Origin: Clostridia bacterium
Lineage (GTDB): Bacteria > Bacillota > Clostridia > Acetivibrionales > STF1-152
Assembly: GCA_028280575.1 (NCBI GenBank)
Contig: JANQLN010000134.1
Span: 1 to 64,000, forward strand
Reading direction: 5' to 3'
Length of the DNA stretch: 64,000 bases
A program made the translations under genes and the position numbers. Below, one piece after another: positions 29,567-40,091 of the stretch; within the stretch, counting starts at the first letter, position 1, and every line of letters starts with the position of its first letter. The notes under the pieces were generated by a model that saw only the letters and a program-made list of their open reading frames with translations, had not been told where the DNA came from and ran no database searches.

Positions 29567-30287
29567 TATTTTTCGAGACTTTTTTTGCAGAATAACCAAA
29601 ATATTTTTTAAAAGCTTTACTGAAATAATTACTGTCATTGAAGCCTACTTTATCAGATACTTCCTGTATTTGATAGTTATAATTGGCCAACAGGTATTTT
29701 GCTTTTTCCATCCTTAATTGCATGACATACTCATATATACCTATTCCATATGCAGCTTTAAACTTTTTTAAAATAGATTCTTTTGACAGGTAAAATTTTT
29801 GTGAAATATAATCAAGGCTTATTTTTTTTGTATAATTATCTTCAATATACATCTTAACCTCTGATGCATAATTTGTTCCATCCGCCTCTTTCTCAGCATT
29901 GACAGGTTTCTTATTTTTTACAACATCAACGGCTTTTTTCAAAATAGATTTTAATTCCTCAGGATTGACCGGCTTCAATAAGTAATCCAGTATCCTTGAT
30001 TTTATTGCCTGCCTTGTATATTTGAAATCATCATATCCACTTACAATTATAATCTCCGGTTCCGATTCCAGCTCAGAGCATTTCTTTAAAAGGTCTACCC
30101 CATCACTGTATGGCATATTCATATCAGTCATGATTATATCCGGCCTCTCTTTTTTGACTATTTCAAATGCCGTTAACCCGTCACGTGCCTCAACAATTTT
30201 TGTAATTCCCAATTCCCGCCATTGCACAATTTTTTTTACTGTCTCAATAAAATGTTCTTCATCATCGACAATAAGTATTGTATACAT
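29562..30287 (-). CDS. Compact AraC-type response regulator
   Basis: This 241-residue protein joins a receiver domain (D8/D9, phospho-acceptor D55, K105) almost directly to an AraC-type DNA-binding domain (about 140-235). It lacks the long middle region of the other YesN-type regulator here. Its ATG overlaps the kinase stop codon (TGATG). The TAG stop lies within the terminal inverted repeat of the element at 29400-29566, so the last residues may have been altered by that insertion. Likely target: the direct repeats at 29364-29391. Confidence 0.94.
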   Translation of the reverse strand: MYTILIVDDEEHFIETVKKIVQWRELGITKIVEARDGLTAFEIVKKERPDIIMTDMNMPYSDGVDLLKKCSELESEPEIIIVSGYDDFKYTRQAIKSRILDYLLKPVNPEELKSILKKAVDVVKNKKPVNAEKEADGTNYASEVKMYIEDNYTKKISLDYISQKFYLSKESILKKFKAAYGIGIYEYVMQLRMEKAKYLLANYNYQIQEVSDKVGFNDSNYFSKAFKKYFGYSAKKVSKNN

Positions 30288-32080
30288 CAGCCAAGCTCCT
30301 TTATGCTTATTTTTATATTGACATTAAAGCCTTTCATGTAAACACTTCCAATTTCAAAGCTTATGTTATCGTTAAAGAGCAGTTTTAACCTCTGATATAA
30401 GTTAGCCAGTCCAATGCCTGAATGCTCTTTGTATATTAGTGATTCGTCAAATATATCTTTTTTAATTTCCATCAGCTTTTCTTCCGTAACGCCAAGACCA
30501 TTGTCAGATACCTCAATTTCAAGATGCTCTTCCCTTATCTGTGCGGTAAGGCTTATAGTAACCGCTTCTGTTGTAGTCTCTATTGCATATTTGATTGAAT
30601 TTTCCACAAGCATTTGAAAAAGCATCCTTGGTATTAAAAAATCCAATACATTATTATCTATTTTATATTCAACGTTAATTCTTTCACCAAGCCTTAACTT
30701 ACACAATTGAATATATGAATTTATATATTCAATCTCTTCATAAACAGTAGTCATTGTATTTTTATTAATCTTGTACCTGAACGACAAAGCAAGTGCCTCA
30801 AGCATTTTTCTAATTTTTTCCTGTTTGTTTTCAATGGCAATACCTGATATCGCCTGCAAAGTATTATATAAAAAATGTGGATTGATTTGAACTTCCAGCG
30901 ACTTTAAAATAGCATTTTTTTCACTCAGCTTAAGCCTGTACTTCTCGTTTATTAATTCCTTTATTTTTTTAGTCATAGAATTGAACTGCCTTGTCAATTG
31001 TCCAATCTCATCATCACTCTCATTTTCAATGATAGCATCAAAATTCCCTTCCCCGACCAAATCCACATATTTAAAAAGTTCTGAAATACTTGAAGCCATT
31101 CTTTTAAAAATAATAACAAATAAAAATACTATAATTATTGTAAACAAAAATATTACAAACAAGCCAAATGAAAATACGCGCTTTATACTTGAAGCAAAAT
31201 ATTCCGATTTAACCAGCTTAACTATTGTCCAACCGCTTTTTGTTGAGCGGCTTAACACTTTTATATATGATTCATTTTTCAATTTTACATACCGGTTATT
31301 GTCATTGGTCAATTCATCCCTTAAATCATCGCTGCTAATAATCTCCGTGAGCTTATGAGTATCCTGTGAGGTTGAATAAAACAAAGTTCCTGCTTCATTA
31401 AACAGGTATAATTCTTCATTATTGTATACCTTTGCAAAATTCATAAAGCTTTCCATAATATCTTTCTCAATATAAATATTTACTATTAATTGAGTTTCTT
31501 TATTTAAAATATTGATAATACTTCTTCTAAATACCATAATGCTTTTATTATCATAGCTGCTTTGACTAACTTCAAAAAATGGTTCAATATATGCAAAATC
31601 ATCTTTATTTTCCAGTTCCTTATACCAAAAAGCCTCTGAATAATCTTCTGTTTTAAGAACCAGATTATTTTTATCCAACAAAAACAGCCTGCTCGCTTCA
31701 GGTATATAGAACTCAATCTTGCTTATGCCAAACTCCTTAATTTTCGAATAGTCAATAAGGCCCAGCTGGTCTTTGACTTCAAAGGAATAATTGGCAGTTT
31801 TCATTTTGTTTACCAGCTCTTCATTATTTCTTATAATCAATGACAGTTTACTGATTTGCTTGATGTAGTTTTCAAAATTGTTTGAAACGATATCCAATAT
31901 TTTTGTATTATAATCCACAAATGAGTCTTTCAGGGTTTTGGTGGAAAAATAATAATAACTCAGTGTCAATATGAATGCAAAGGATAAAAATAAAACCAGC
32001 GAAATGGCAATAAGTTTATTAGAAATTTTATTCTTAATATATTTAACATAAATTTTTTTTGCCCCTAAAAAATATTTCAT
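30287..32080 (-). CDS. YesM-type sensor histidine kinase
   Basis: This 597-residue kinase has membrane helices at about 21-45 and 303-326, an extracellular dCache-like sensor between them, a HAMP domain (about 327-380), phospho-acceptor H402 in QINPHFLYNTL and an ATPase domain with DNGLGVTEE and SGIGLANLYQRL. AGGGGATC precedes the ATG. It is cotranscribed with the regulator downstream and lies between the arabinofuranosidase and the importer operon. Confidence 0.95.
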   Translation of the reverse strand: MKYFLGAKKIYVKYIKNKISNKLIAISLVLFLSFAFILTLSYYYFSTKTLKDSFVDYNTKILDIVSNNFENYIKQISKLSLIIRNNEELVNKMKTANYSFEVKDQLGLIDYSKIKEFGISKIEFYIPEASRLFLLDKNNLVLKTEDYSEAFWYKELENKDDFAYIEPFFEVSQSSYDNKSIMVFRRSIINILNKETQLIVNIYIEKDIMESFMNFAKVYNNEELYLFNEAGTLFYSTSQDTHKLTEIISSDDLRDELTNDNNRYVKLKNESYIKVLSRSTKSGWTIVKLVKSEYFASSIKRVFSFGLFVIFLFTIIIVFLFVIIFKRMASSISELFKYVDLVGEGNFDAIIENESDDEIGQLTRQFNSMTKKIKELINEKYRLKLSEKNAILKSLEVQINPHFLYNTLQAISGIAIENKQEKIRKMLEALALSFRYKINKNTMTTVYEEIEYINSYIQLCKLRLGERINVEYKIDNNVLDFLIPRMLFQMLVENSIKYAIETTTEAVTISLTAQIREEHLEIEVSDNGLGVTEEKLMEIKKDIFDESLIYKEHSGIGLANLYQRLKLLFNDNISFEIGSVYMKGFNVNIKISIKELG

Positions 32081-32271
32081 TAAAAGATCCCCTAAATATT
32101 ATAAATTTTAACAAATATATTTTTTTAATTCATGGGATGGTTCGTCCTTTTCACTATACTGTCCGCCAAAAGACAATCCACAGAAACATCAAATACATTT
32201 ACATAATACCAATTATAATTATACATCAATTATCAATATGCATCAATGAATAATATTTGTAAACGCATGCA

Positions 32272-32321
32272 GGGAATAAAACAATATCCACCTCTGAATT
32301 TGGCATTATTATTTTATTCCC
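32272..32321 (-). terminator. Possible terminator of abfA
   Basis: Arms GGGAATAAAACAAT and ATTATTTTATTCCC pair at 13 of 14 positions with a ~22-nt loop, just downstream of the arabinofuranosidase stop. The long loop and lack of a clean T-run make it a weak candidate. Confidence 0.4.
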
Positions 32322-32332
32322 CTTCATGTTGT

Positions 32333-33808
32333 TTATCCAAAGGTTAAAACTGCAACAGACGATGACGGCGCTTTCACAATATATTTACCCTGCTGCAGTA
32401 TTATTTTATCAAATACATCAGGTGCTATAGCCTTAGGCTTTTCAAAAGTATTATGGCAATCAATGGTGTCTGATGTTAAAATTCTACCTTCAATAAAGCT
32501 ATAATCTTCTCCCCTCATCTCAATGCACACTGCTGCACTATCCTTGTGCGACAGATTTACTAATGATAAAAACACCTGGCCGTCTTTTTTGGATGCAGAC
32601 ACAGATATATGCGGCAATTTGCTGCCTTCCATTATATATTCACCTGGATCATAACTGATGTCCAGCAAGTCACTATCGTGGTATTTTGTATACATTTCGA
32701 AAATATGATAGGTAGGTGTTTTAATCATTTTTTCGCCGTCTGTTAATACTAATGCCTGCAATACATTAACTGTTTGCGCAATATTTGCCATTGTAACGCG
32801 CTCATTATGATTATGGAATATATGAAAGTTTAAAGCAGCTATCAATGCATCGCGCAAGGTGTTTTGCTGATATAGGAATTTTGGGTTTGTCCCAGGTTCT
32901 GCTTCATACCATACACCCCATTCATCAACTATTAGCTTAACTTTCTTTTCCTTATCATAAACATCCATTATTGCAGAGTGTCTTGAAATAAGCTCTTCCA
33001 TATATAAGGTTTGTTTCAATGTAGTAAACCATTCTTTTTCATTAAAACCTGTTGCCGGACTTTTGTCTTCAAAATTGCCGCTCGGTATGGTATAATAGTG
33101 CAATGCCAGCGCATCCATGTAATTTCCTGCTTCTCTCATCAACACTTCCGTCCACCTGTAATCATCGTCAGAGGGTCCGCAAGCTATCTTATATAAAATG
33201 TTATCATCATAATTTCTGCAATATTTCTGGTATCTGCGATATAAATCTGCATAATATTCCGGGCGCATGCACCCTCCGCATCCCCAGCTCTCATTGCCTA
33301 CACCAAAATATTTTAAAGGCCAACTATTTTCCTGTCCATTTTCTCTCCTGAGATCGGACATTGGAGATTTTCCACCAAAGGTCATATATTCTATCCACTG
33401 ACTCATTTCTTGCACTGAACCGCTGCCGACATTTCCGCATATATATGGCTCACATCCGAGGATTTCACAGAGTTTAAAAAATTCATGGGTACCAAAGGAA
33501 TTGTTTTCCGTTACATTTCCCCAGTGAGTATTTACCATTGACGGACGCAAAGATTTTTCACCTATGCCGTCCATCCAATGGTATTCATCGGCAAAACAGC
33601 CGCCAGGCCATCTAAGTACAGGGATTTTAACTTTTTTTAATGCTTCCACAACGTCCAAACGCATACCGTCTACATTAGGTATATCTGAATCATCCCCAAC
33701 ATAAATCCCACCATATATACACCGCCCTAAATGCTCTGCAAAATGGCCGTATATATTCTTGTCTATTCTTCCCTTTTTTATGTCTGTATTAATTTTTACA
33801 TTATGCAT
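32333..33808 (-). CDS. abfA: Alpha-L-arabinofuranosidase, GH51
   Basis: This enzyme releases terminal arabinose from arabinan or arabinoxylan oligosaccharides. The acid/base E173 (VGNESWG) and nucleophile E296 (IVDEWGVW) are in place, as is the [14 protein letters not shown] block near 65-78. At 491 residues without a signal peptide it is the usual cytoplasmic GH51, acting on imported oligosaccharides. It has its own promoter (33865-33894) and a palindrome in the leader, and is divergent from an ArsR-like regulator gene. Confidence 0.96.
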   Translation of the reverse strand: MHNVKINTDIKKGRIDKNIYGHFAEHLGRCIYGGIYVGDDSDIPNVDGMRLDVVEALKKVKIPVLRWPGGCFADEYHWMDGIGEKSLRPSMVNTHWGNVTENNSFGTHEFFKLCEILGCEPYICGNVGSGSVQEMSQWIEYMTFGGKSPMSDLRRENGQENSWPLKYFGVGNESWGCGGCMRPEYYADLYRRYQKYCRNYDDNILYKIACGPSDDDYRWTEVLMREAGNYMDALALHYYTIPSGNFEDKSPATGFNEKEWFTTLKQTLYMEELISRHSAIMDVYDKEKKVKLIVDEWGVWYEAEPGTNPKFLYQQNTLRDALIAALNFHIFHNHNERVTMANIAQTVNVLQALVLTDGEKMIKTPTYHIFEMYTKYHDSDLLDISYDPGEYIMEGSKLPHISVSASKKDGQVFLSLVNLSHKDSAAVCIEMRGEDYSFIEGRILTSDTIDCHNTFEKPKAIAPDVFDKIILQQGKYIVKAPSSSVAVLTFG

Positions 33809-33838
33809 TATTAATTCTCCTTTAATAGTTAATATTTT

Positions 33839-33853
33839 AGTTAATCATTAACT
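33839..33853. promoter_or_regulatory. Candidate operator between abfA and the ArsR-like regulator
   Basis: AGTTAATCATTAACT is a perfect 7-bp inverted repeat around one base. Another AGTTAAT lies 12 bp to the left (33827-33833). The palindrome is between the abfA -10 and start codon, a roadblock position for a repressor. Confidence 0.6.
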
Positions 33854-33864
33854 CTTGCAAACAT

Positions 33865-33894
33865 ATTATATATAATGTATAATGTACATGTCAA
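33865..33894 (-). promoter_or_regulatory. abfA promoter
   Basis: TTGACA (33889-33894) and TATAAT (33865-33870) on the minus strand, 18 bp apart, about 57 bp before the start codon. Confidence 0.75.
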
Positions 33895-33938
33895 TAACTA
33901 ATTGTTACAAGTAAACTTTATCAATAGGAGTAATTATC

Positions 33939-34865
33939 GTGAAAATTAATTCATCTAAAGATGCCCTTCCTGTATTTGCTGCTCTTAATTCAGAAACCAG
34001 ACTCAATATAATATATTTGTTGAGTCAAGAAAGCTTGAATATCAGCCAGCTTGCTGAAAAGTTAAATGTAAGCAGTGCCGTCATGACAAAACATATAAAA
34101 AAACTGGAAACAGCAAATATAGTATCTGCACGTACAGTCAATGGTAATGCCGGATTGCAGAAAATGTGCAGCTTAAAATTACAATCATTAGAAATTGTTT
34201 TCCCACAAATAAACAAGTCTAATCTGTTTCATAGTATAGACATACCTGTAGGAAGATATATGGATATTGAAGCAACTCCTACTTGTGGATTGGCTTCCCC
34301 ATTAAAAATTATCGGGAATTTCGATGATCCAAGAGTTTTCTTTCTCGATGAAAGAATAGATGCTTCAATACTCTGGTTTACAACCGGAAGAATAAAGTAT
34401 TCTTTTCCAAATTATTTGCTTTCAAGTCAAAAACCAACATCTGTGGAAATAAGTATGGAGTTAGGCTCAGAAGCTCCTGCCGCAAATAATAATTGGCCTT
34501 CGGACATATCATTTATATTGAATGGAAAAAAATTATGCGAATGGACCAGCCCCGGGGATTTTGCAGATAGGCGAGGCAGGTATACTCCTTCGTGGTGGGG
34601 CACTCATATTAACCAATATGGATTTTTAAAAGTTATAAGAATTACTTCAAAGGGTGTATTTTTGGATGGCGAGTTAGTATCTGATTTAACTATAGACAAT
34701 ATAAATATAGATAGGAAAGTTTGGACTTTTGAATTATCCGTTGACGAAAATTGCCCTCACCCAGGCGGTCTTACCATATATGGCAAAAACTTCGGAAATT
34801 ACGATCAAAATATAATTGTAAATACCTATTATGAAATTATAAACCTTGGTGATTGTACCACCTGA
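33939..34865 (+). CDS. ArsR-like winged-helix regulator with a large C-terminal domain
   Basis: The N-terminal ~90 residues form an ArsR-type winged helix (ETRLNIIYLLSQESLNISQLAEKL, then VSSAVMTKHIKKLETANIV). About 220 further residues follow that do not match a domain I recognise; they contain many aromatic residues (IDASILWFTTGRIKYSFP, TPSWWGTHINQYGF) and might bind a sugar. Normal ArsR proteins are ~100 residues and have metal-binding cysteines, which are not evident. The start is GTG 33939, eight bases after AATAGGAG. Divergent from abfA, so probably its local regulator. Confidence 0.8.
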   Translation: MKINSSKDALPVFAALNSETRLNIIYLLSQESLNISQLAEKLNVSSAVMTKHIKKLETANIVSARTVNGNAGLQKMCSLKLQSLEIVFPQINKSNLFHSIDIPVGRYMDIEATPTCGLASPLKIIGNFDDPRVFFLDERIDASILWFTTGRIKYSFPNYLLSSQKPTSVEISMELGSEAPAANNNWPSDISFILNGKKLCEWTSPGDFADRRGRYTPSWWGTHINQYGFLKVIRITSKGVFLDGELVSDLTIDNINIDRKVWTFELSVDENCPHPGGLTIYGKNFGNYDQNIIVNTYYEIINLGDCTT

Positions 34866-34886
34866 CAATCTTTAATATTATATATA

Positions 34887-37148
34887 CTAAAATTTATCAA
34901 GCTTTGCATACAGGGCCGATAGTCTTTTCAAGCCGGAATCATCAAAAATTATTTCCATTTTTTTATCGTCACCATCCTGCTTCAAGCCCACGATTATACC
35001 TTTTCCAAACTTTTTATGCCTTACCTTATCCCCTACCTTCAAATCCGTATTGCCGTCAGGAACACCTTTACTAATTGATGCAGGCTTTTTTACTCCGGGC
35101 TTGAATGTATCCATAGTATTGGAAGAAAACCTGCTGTTTTTGCTGAATATTTCAAAAGACGCCTTTTTAACTCCACTTGAATAACCGCTGCCTGGTGCTG
35201 CTGTTTTATATGTATTGTCTTTTGCTTCAACCAAATCACAGGGTATTTCCTCTAAAAACCTTGAGGGCTTGTTATATCCGGTTCTTCCATAAAGCATTCT
35301 GCTGCGTGCACTGAGGACATACAATTTTTCCTTTGCTCTTGTCATGCCTACATAACAAAGCCTTCTTTCTTCCTCAAGTTCGGTTTCGTTCATTGAAGAC
35401 TGGTAGCCCGGAAATACACCCTCTTCCATCCCAACCATGAACACGGCAGGAAATTCCAGACCTTTTGCACTGTGGATTGTCATCATAAGCACACTGTTGT
35501 CGTCCTCAAGGCTGTCCACATCAGACGCCAGTGAAACACCCGCCAGAAAATCCTCCAGTGAAGCTTCTTCATTCTTGGCCTCCCTGTCTTTTTCATATTC
35601 CATAGCGACAGATAAGAGCTCCTTCATATTTTCTATTCTGTTTTTTGCCTCAAGGGTGTTTTCACTTTCGTATCCGGCAATCATGCCGGTCTCCTCCATA
35701 ACCTTTTTCATCAGGTTGGATACACCCAGTTCATCCTTTACGGCAAAAAATCCGTTAATCATTGCTACAAACTGCTTTATACGTACTGATGCCCTTGAAA
35801 TCTCGGGTATTTCATCCACCGAGGATAACAGGGAAAAAATTGATATGCCTCTACTGTCTGCCATATTTCCGGCCCTTTCAACAGTTGTATTGCCTATCCC
35901 CCTTTTGGGTACATTTATTATCCTTATAAGGTCAATATTACATGCCGGGTTGTTGATAACCCTCAAATAGGAGATTGTATCCTTTATTTCCTTGCGCTGA
36001 TAAAAACTAAGCCCGGCCAGTATCCTGTATTGTATTCCTTCCCTCCTGAATATATCCTCAAGTACACGGGACTGGGCATTGGCCCTGTAAAGAATTGTAG
36101 CGTCCCTGTAGTTTATTTCTCCTCTTTCAACAAGGCCTTTTATTTCAGAAGCAACCGCTAGAGCCTCTTCATGCTCATTTTCCATTAAATAATGGACAAG
36201 ATTACACCCTTTATTATTTTCGGTCCAGAGCCTTTTGGACTTTCTCCCTATATTATTGCTGATAACTGCATTTGCAGCATCCAGAATTGTAGAGGTTGAT
36301 CTGTAGTTCCTCTCCAGCTTGATAACCTTTGCATCAGGAAATTCACTTTCAAAATCGAGTATATTCTTAATATTTGCCCCCCTGAAGCTGTATATGGACT
36401 GGTCGTCGTCTCCAACAACACAAAGATTCCTGCTTTTTTGAGCCAAAAGATTAATAAGAAAATACTGGGCAGTATTTGTATCCTGGTACTCATCCACATG
36501 AATATACCTGAATTTATTCTGGTAATACTCTATAACCTGTGGATTGTCCAGAAAAAGCCTGATTGTATACATAATTATATCGTCAAAATCCATGGCATTG
36601 TTTTTCACAAGCTTGTCCTGATACAATTTATATACCTGTGAAATTTTTTCCATCCTGTAGTTGGATTCATGCATTTTTTCAAACTTGTCGGGTTCGATAA
36701 GCTCATCCTTTGCCCTGCCTATTTCATTTAACACCATCCTGTGTGGAAAATTCTTTTCATTTAAGTTAAGTTCCTTGACACAATCTTTTATTACAGAAAG
36801 CTGGTCCGTCCTGTCAAATATTATGAAGTTGCGGTCAAATCCAATTTTTTCTGCATCTCTTCTCAAAATCCTTACACAGGTAGAATGAAACGTGCTTACC
36901 CACATGTCGTCAACCATATTGCCGACCAGCAGTTCAATTCTTTCCTTCATCTCACGCGCTGCTTTGTTTGTAAATGTAAATGCCAGGATTGACCAGGGTG
37001 CGACCCTTAATTCCTCCATAATATATGCTATACGGTGAGTAACAACCCTGGTCTTTCCGCTTCCGGCTCCTGCGAGTATCAATAATGGCCCTTCAGTATG
37101 TAAAACAGCCTGCTTTTGCTGCTGGTTCAATCCTTCAATCAAGTTCAT
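34887..37148 (-). CDS. pcrA: ATP-dependent DNA helicase PcrA (UvrD/Rep family)
   Basis: This superfamily 1A 3'-5' helicase acts in DNA repair and rolling-circle replication. Walker A is GAGSGKTR (27-34), motif II is DEYQDTN, motif III GDDDQSIYSFRGA, and motifs V-VI include MTIHSAKGLEF and YVGMTRAKE. Length 753 is usual. The C-terminal ~50 residues (LKVGDKVRHKKFGKGIIVG) are the Tudor-like domain that contacts RNA polymerase in relatives. It looks monocistronic. Confidence 0.97.
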   Translation of the reverse strand: MNLIEGLNQQQKQAVLHTEGPLLILAGAGSGKTRVVTHRIAYIMEELRVAPWSILAFTFTNKAAREMKERIELLVGNMVDDMWVSTFHSTCVRILRRDAEKIGFDRNFIIFDRTDQLSVIKDCVKELNLNEKNFPHRMVLNEIGRAKDELIEPDKFEKMHESNYRMEKISQVYKLYQDKLVKNNAMDFDDIIMYTIRLFLDNPQVIEYYQNKFRYIHVDEYQDTNTAQYFLINLLAQKSRNLCVVGDDDQSIYSFRGANIKNILDFESEFPDAKVIKLERNYRSTSTILDAANAVISNNIGRKSKRLWTENNKGCNLVHYLMENEHEEALAVASEIKGLVERGEINYRDATILYRANAQSRVLEDIFRREGIQYRILAGLSFYQRKEIKDTISYLRVINNPACNIDLIRIINVPKRGIGNTTVERAGNMADSRGISIFSLLSSVDEIPEISRASVRIKQFVAMINGFFAVKDELGVSNLMKKVMEETGMIAGYESENTLEAKNRIENMKELLSVAMEYEKDREAKNEEASLEDFLAGVSLASDVDSLEDDNSVLMMTIHSAKGLEFPAVFMVGMEEGVFPGYQSSMNETELEEERRLCYVGMTRAKEKLYVLSARSRMLYGRTGYNKPSRFLEEIPCDLVEAKDNTYKTAAPGSGYSSGVKKASFEIFSKNSRFSSNTMDTFKPGVKKPASISKGVPDGNTDLKVGDKVRHKKFGKGIIVGLKQDGDDKKMEIIFDDSGLKRLSALYAKLDKF

Positions 37149-37223
37149 TCAATTATCCCCCAAAAGTTTTAATTTGATTTTTCTTAATATTATTATAGAA
37201 CATATATTCACTTTATACAATGA

Positions 37224-38621
37224 TTAGCTCAAACATTTACTCATTCTCCTGACACCTTCAATTATCTGTTCACTGCTTAAATTGCCATATCCCAGCATTA
37301 TTTTATCTTCATGCATCCCTTTTTTTATAGTGTGCTGTGAAACAGGAGGAACATTTACACCTGCATTTTTTAGTTTCTTTTGTATCTCATGATTAAAAAC
37401 AATATCGGTAAATGCCACCACCAGATGGATTCCCGTAGAACAGCCCAAAATCTTGATACGGTTATTGAAAGCTTCTTTCAAGCATTTTTTAAGAAGGTTA
37501 TTTTTAGCTCTGTATACTTTCCTGGATAGATTTATGTGCCTGTCCAGCATTCCATCTTTTATGAACCGGGCCAAAGCCAGCTGCTCCAATACAGGCGAGT
37601 GTAAATCCTGCAAATGCTTGACATGTGAAAATCTATCTATCAAGCCGGAAGGAAGGATAATATAGCCTATCCTGAAAGCAGGACACAATATCTTGCTGAA
37701 TGTACCTATATAAATTACCCGTTCAGGAGCAATGCTTTGAAAAGAAGTAACCGGTGAACCTTCAAATCTGAATTCACTGTCATAATCATCCTCAATAATA
37801 TAACCATTTGCTTCTTTTGCATAATTTATGAGGGCAATGCGGCGGTTTATAGGTAAAATCCCACCTAACGGAAACTGGTGGGATGGTGTAGTGAAGACAA
37901 GCTTTGGCTGTAAACCTTTTGGCAATTCATCTGTATCAATCCCATACAGGTCAGCAGGAACAGGATGCACTGCTGCCTTTGTAACGGCAAGCATCTTATA
38001 AATGTCTTTGTTTATAGGGTCTTCTACAACTACATGCTTATTTTTTCCAAGCAGAACTGCCGATGCAAGTGTAAATGCCTGTGCGGCACCTGTTGTTATG
38101 AATACCTGAGCCGGGCTGCAAACAACACCTCTTGCCCTGAGCAAATACTTTACCAGTTCATATCTAAGCTCATAACAGCCTCTTGGCTCATAATAGTCAA
38201 GATTAAGGGCCGGAATCTGAGAACAGACTTTATTATAAAGATTGCCCCATTTTTTTATGGGGAAAATGCTTAAATCCGGCACACCCGTACGAAAATCTAT
38301 TACTTCTTCATTAATTTCATGCCTTAAGCCTAAAATTGATTCCTTTTCAAAAACGCTGCATGCATGATAGCCTTCCAGGGAGGCATTCTCAGAAACATAA
38401 GTACCCGATCCCTCCCTTGTAATGATATAACCTTCACAAAATAGCTGTTCATAAGCTTCCAGCACAACATTCCTCGATACTCCCAATGATTTGGCCAATA
38501 CTCTTGATGAAGGAAGTTTTGTATTTTTCTCAAGTTTTCCATTCAATATATCCTGCCTGACGGCAAAGTAAATCTGTCTTATCAATGGAATTTTTGAGTT
38601 TCTTTCAATTTGTATATACAT
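37224..38621 (-). CDS. MocR-type regulator (GntR HTH + aminotransferase domain)
   Basis: The N-terminal winged helix (about 10-75, LPSSRVLAKSLGVSRNVVLEAYEQL) is joined to a fold-type I aminotransferase domain (about 110-465) with the PLP-lysine motif IYIGTFSKIL. Such proteins sense PLP, GABA or amino-acid adducts; PdxR is the best known. It is divergent from an EamA-type transporter gene 112 bp away, so it probably controls that transporter and itself. A TGGAGGAC site precedes the ATG. The effector is unknown. Confidence 0.93.
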   Translation of the reverse strand: MYIQIERNSKIPLIRQIYFAVRQDILNGKLEKNTKLPSSRVLAKSLGVSRNVVLEAYEQLFCEGYIITREGSGTYVSENASLEGYHACSVFEKESILGLRHEINEEVIDFRTGVPDLSIFPIKKWGNLYNKVCSQIPALNLDYYEPRGCYELRYELVKYLLRARGVVCSPAQVFITTGAAQAFTLASAVLLGKNKHVVVEDPINKDIYKMLAVTKAAVHPVPADLYGIDTDELPKGLQPKLVFTTPSHQFPLGGILPINRRIALINYAKEANGYIIEDDYDSEFRFEGSPVTSFQSIAPERVIYIGTFSKILCPAFRIGYIILPSGLIDRFSHVKHLQDLHSPVLEQLALARFIKDGMLDRHINLSRKVYRAKNNLLKKCLKEAFNNRIKILGCSTGIHLVVAFTDIVFNHEIQKKLKNAGVNVPPVSQHTIKKGMHEDKIMLGYGNLSSEQIIEGVRRMSKCLS

Positions 38622-38733
38622 ATTGTCCTCCAGGTGGTACTATGAAATATTAATAAAACCGGATCTACATAATACCAGTAATTAATGCTAATATTGTATC
38701 AATATTTTATCTGATTGTATACGGGGGTTTTCA

Positions 38734-39639
38734 ATGAAAGCTAAATGGCTGGCTTACTTTCAATTGACACTGGCAATGTTTTTGGCAGGCAGCTCTGTTG
38801 TCGCCGGTAAAATTATTATAAACAGTCTGCCTATATTTGCTTCCCAAAGTATTATACTGGCAATATCAATCATATTTTTACTGCCTGCTGCAATTATTGC
38901 AGAAGGTAATGTATTTAAAGCCAGGATATCGCCAAAAGACATGCTGTACATGTTTTTCCAGGCACTTTCGGGCATATTTCTTTTCAGACTTTTTATAATG
39001 TATGGCTTAAAGTTCACCACAGCATCAAACAGCGGTATTATTACAAGCAGCGGTCCCGCAGTTTTAGTTGTATTATCCTTTTTCCTGTTGAAGGAAAAAA
39101 TAAGTAAAACAATAATGCTTGGCATTTCCTTGAGCTTTATGGGTATTCTACTGACAAACATGGGAAAAAGCTCAGATACTGCAGCCGGTGCATTACAAAT
39201 ATTATGGGGTAATGGGCTCGTTTTGCTGGCTGTAGTCTCCGAATCGCTTTTTACTATCTTTCGTAAAAAAATGTCTTACAGGGATAAACCATTAACCAGC
39301 ACTTTGATTGTGATTGTTTTCGCATTTATCATGTTCTTGCCCCTGGCTCTTTATGAGGGCCTGACCCGTGGTGAAGCTTTGGAAATAACATTTAATAATA
39401 TGCTTCCTCTTTTTTATTACGGTATTTTTTGCACCGTTATAGCATATTATTTTTGGTTTTCCGGCATTTCAAAAGTATCGGTGAGTGTTGCAGCAGGTTT
39501 TACTGCTGTAATGCCCATAAGTTCAATAACACTTTCCTTCTTCATATTAAGTGAAACTCCCCTCTGGCAGCATTTTGCAGGTATATCTCTGGCTGTCGCA
39601 GGGATATGCATTATCTCCGGAAAAAAAAACATGGTTTGA
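38734..39639 (+). CDS. EamA/DMT-family transporter
   Basis: This 301-residue membrane protein has about ten helices in two EamA repeats, with LKFTTASNSGIITSSGPAVLVVLSFFLLKE ending the first and VSVAAGFTAVMPISSITLSFFILSE the second. Relatives export amino acids or other small metabolites. Divergent from the MocR-type regulator, which suggests a substrate tied to amino-acid or B6 metabolism. A GGGGG site precedes the ATG. Confidence 0.92.
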   Translation: MKAKWLAYFQLTLAMFLAGSSVVAGKIIINSLPIFASQSIILAISIIFLLPAAIIAEGNVFKARISPKDMLYMFFQALSGIFLFRLFIMYGLKFTTASNSGIITSSGPAVLVVLSFFLLKEKISKTIMLGISLSFMGILLTNMGKSSDTAAGALQILWGNGLVLLAVVSESLFTIFRKKMSYRDKPLTSTLIVIVFAFIMFLPLALYEGLTRGEALEITFNNMLPLFYYGIFCTVIAYYFWFSGISKVSVSVAAGFTAVMPISSITLSFFILSETPLWQHFAGISLAVAGICIISGKKNMV

Positions 39640-39887
39640 ATACCTGATTATCATTATGATATAATGATTTTGGAACATAAACTAATGAAGATTCTTGAAA
39701 ACCATTTTATGGAATAAGGGTTTTTATGAATCTCAGACAAAAGAAAGATGCGAATGCGCCTTTCTAAAAGACCTGATTTATGACCTCTGTTTTCTGGAGG
39801 TATGAAATCAGAATAAAAAGCTGGGATACATACAACTGTGGTATTTGACTTTTGAGTAAGTACCTGATAAACCGGGAGGAATATTTC

Positions 39888-40091
39888 ATGTTTAAATTCA
39901 ATATCGTTGATCTGGGAGGGCACAAAAGGGATATAGGCTGGGCTGTCAATGAACTGAAAAGGGAAAATCTTATAGTGGGAACAGAAAAAGATGTGAACAA
40001 TGACACCGTATACCATACACATAACATAAAGGCAGTAAAACGCATAATGGAAGATTATGAAGGGTTAATGGTTGATTTATGCAAAGAGTGA
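39888..40091 (+). CDS. Small protein of unknown function, 67 aa
   Basis: The start ATG at 39888 is seven bases after a strong GGGAGGA. The 67-residue product is charged and soluble, with no membrane segment. I do not recognise it. It lies alone between the EamA transporter (248 bp upstream) and the convergent ComEA-like gene. The ribosome site and codon use support a real gene. Confidence 0.6.
   Translation: MFKFNIVDLGGHKRDIGWAVNELKRENLIVGTEKDVNNDTVYHTHNIKAVKRIMEDYEGLMVDLCKE

Noticed and set aside
39654-40022. Minus-strand frame of 122 codons near the EamA gene
   Set aside because: It has no convincing ribosome site, overlaps the better-supported 67-aa gene, and its product is low complexity.
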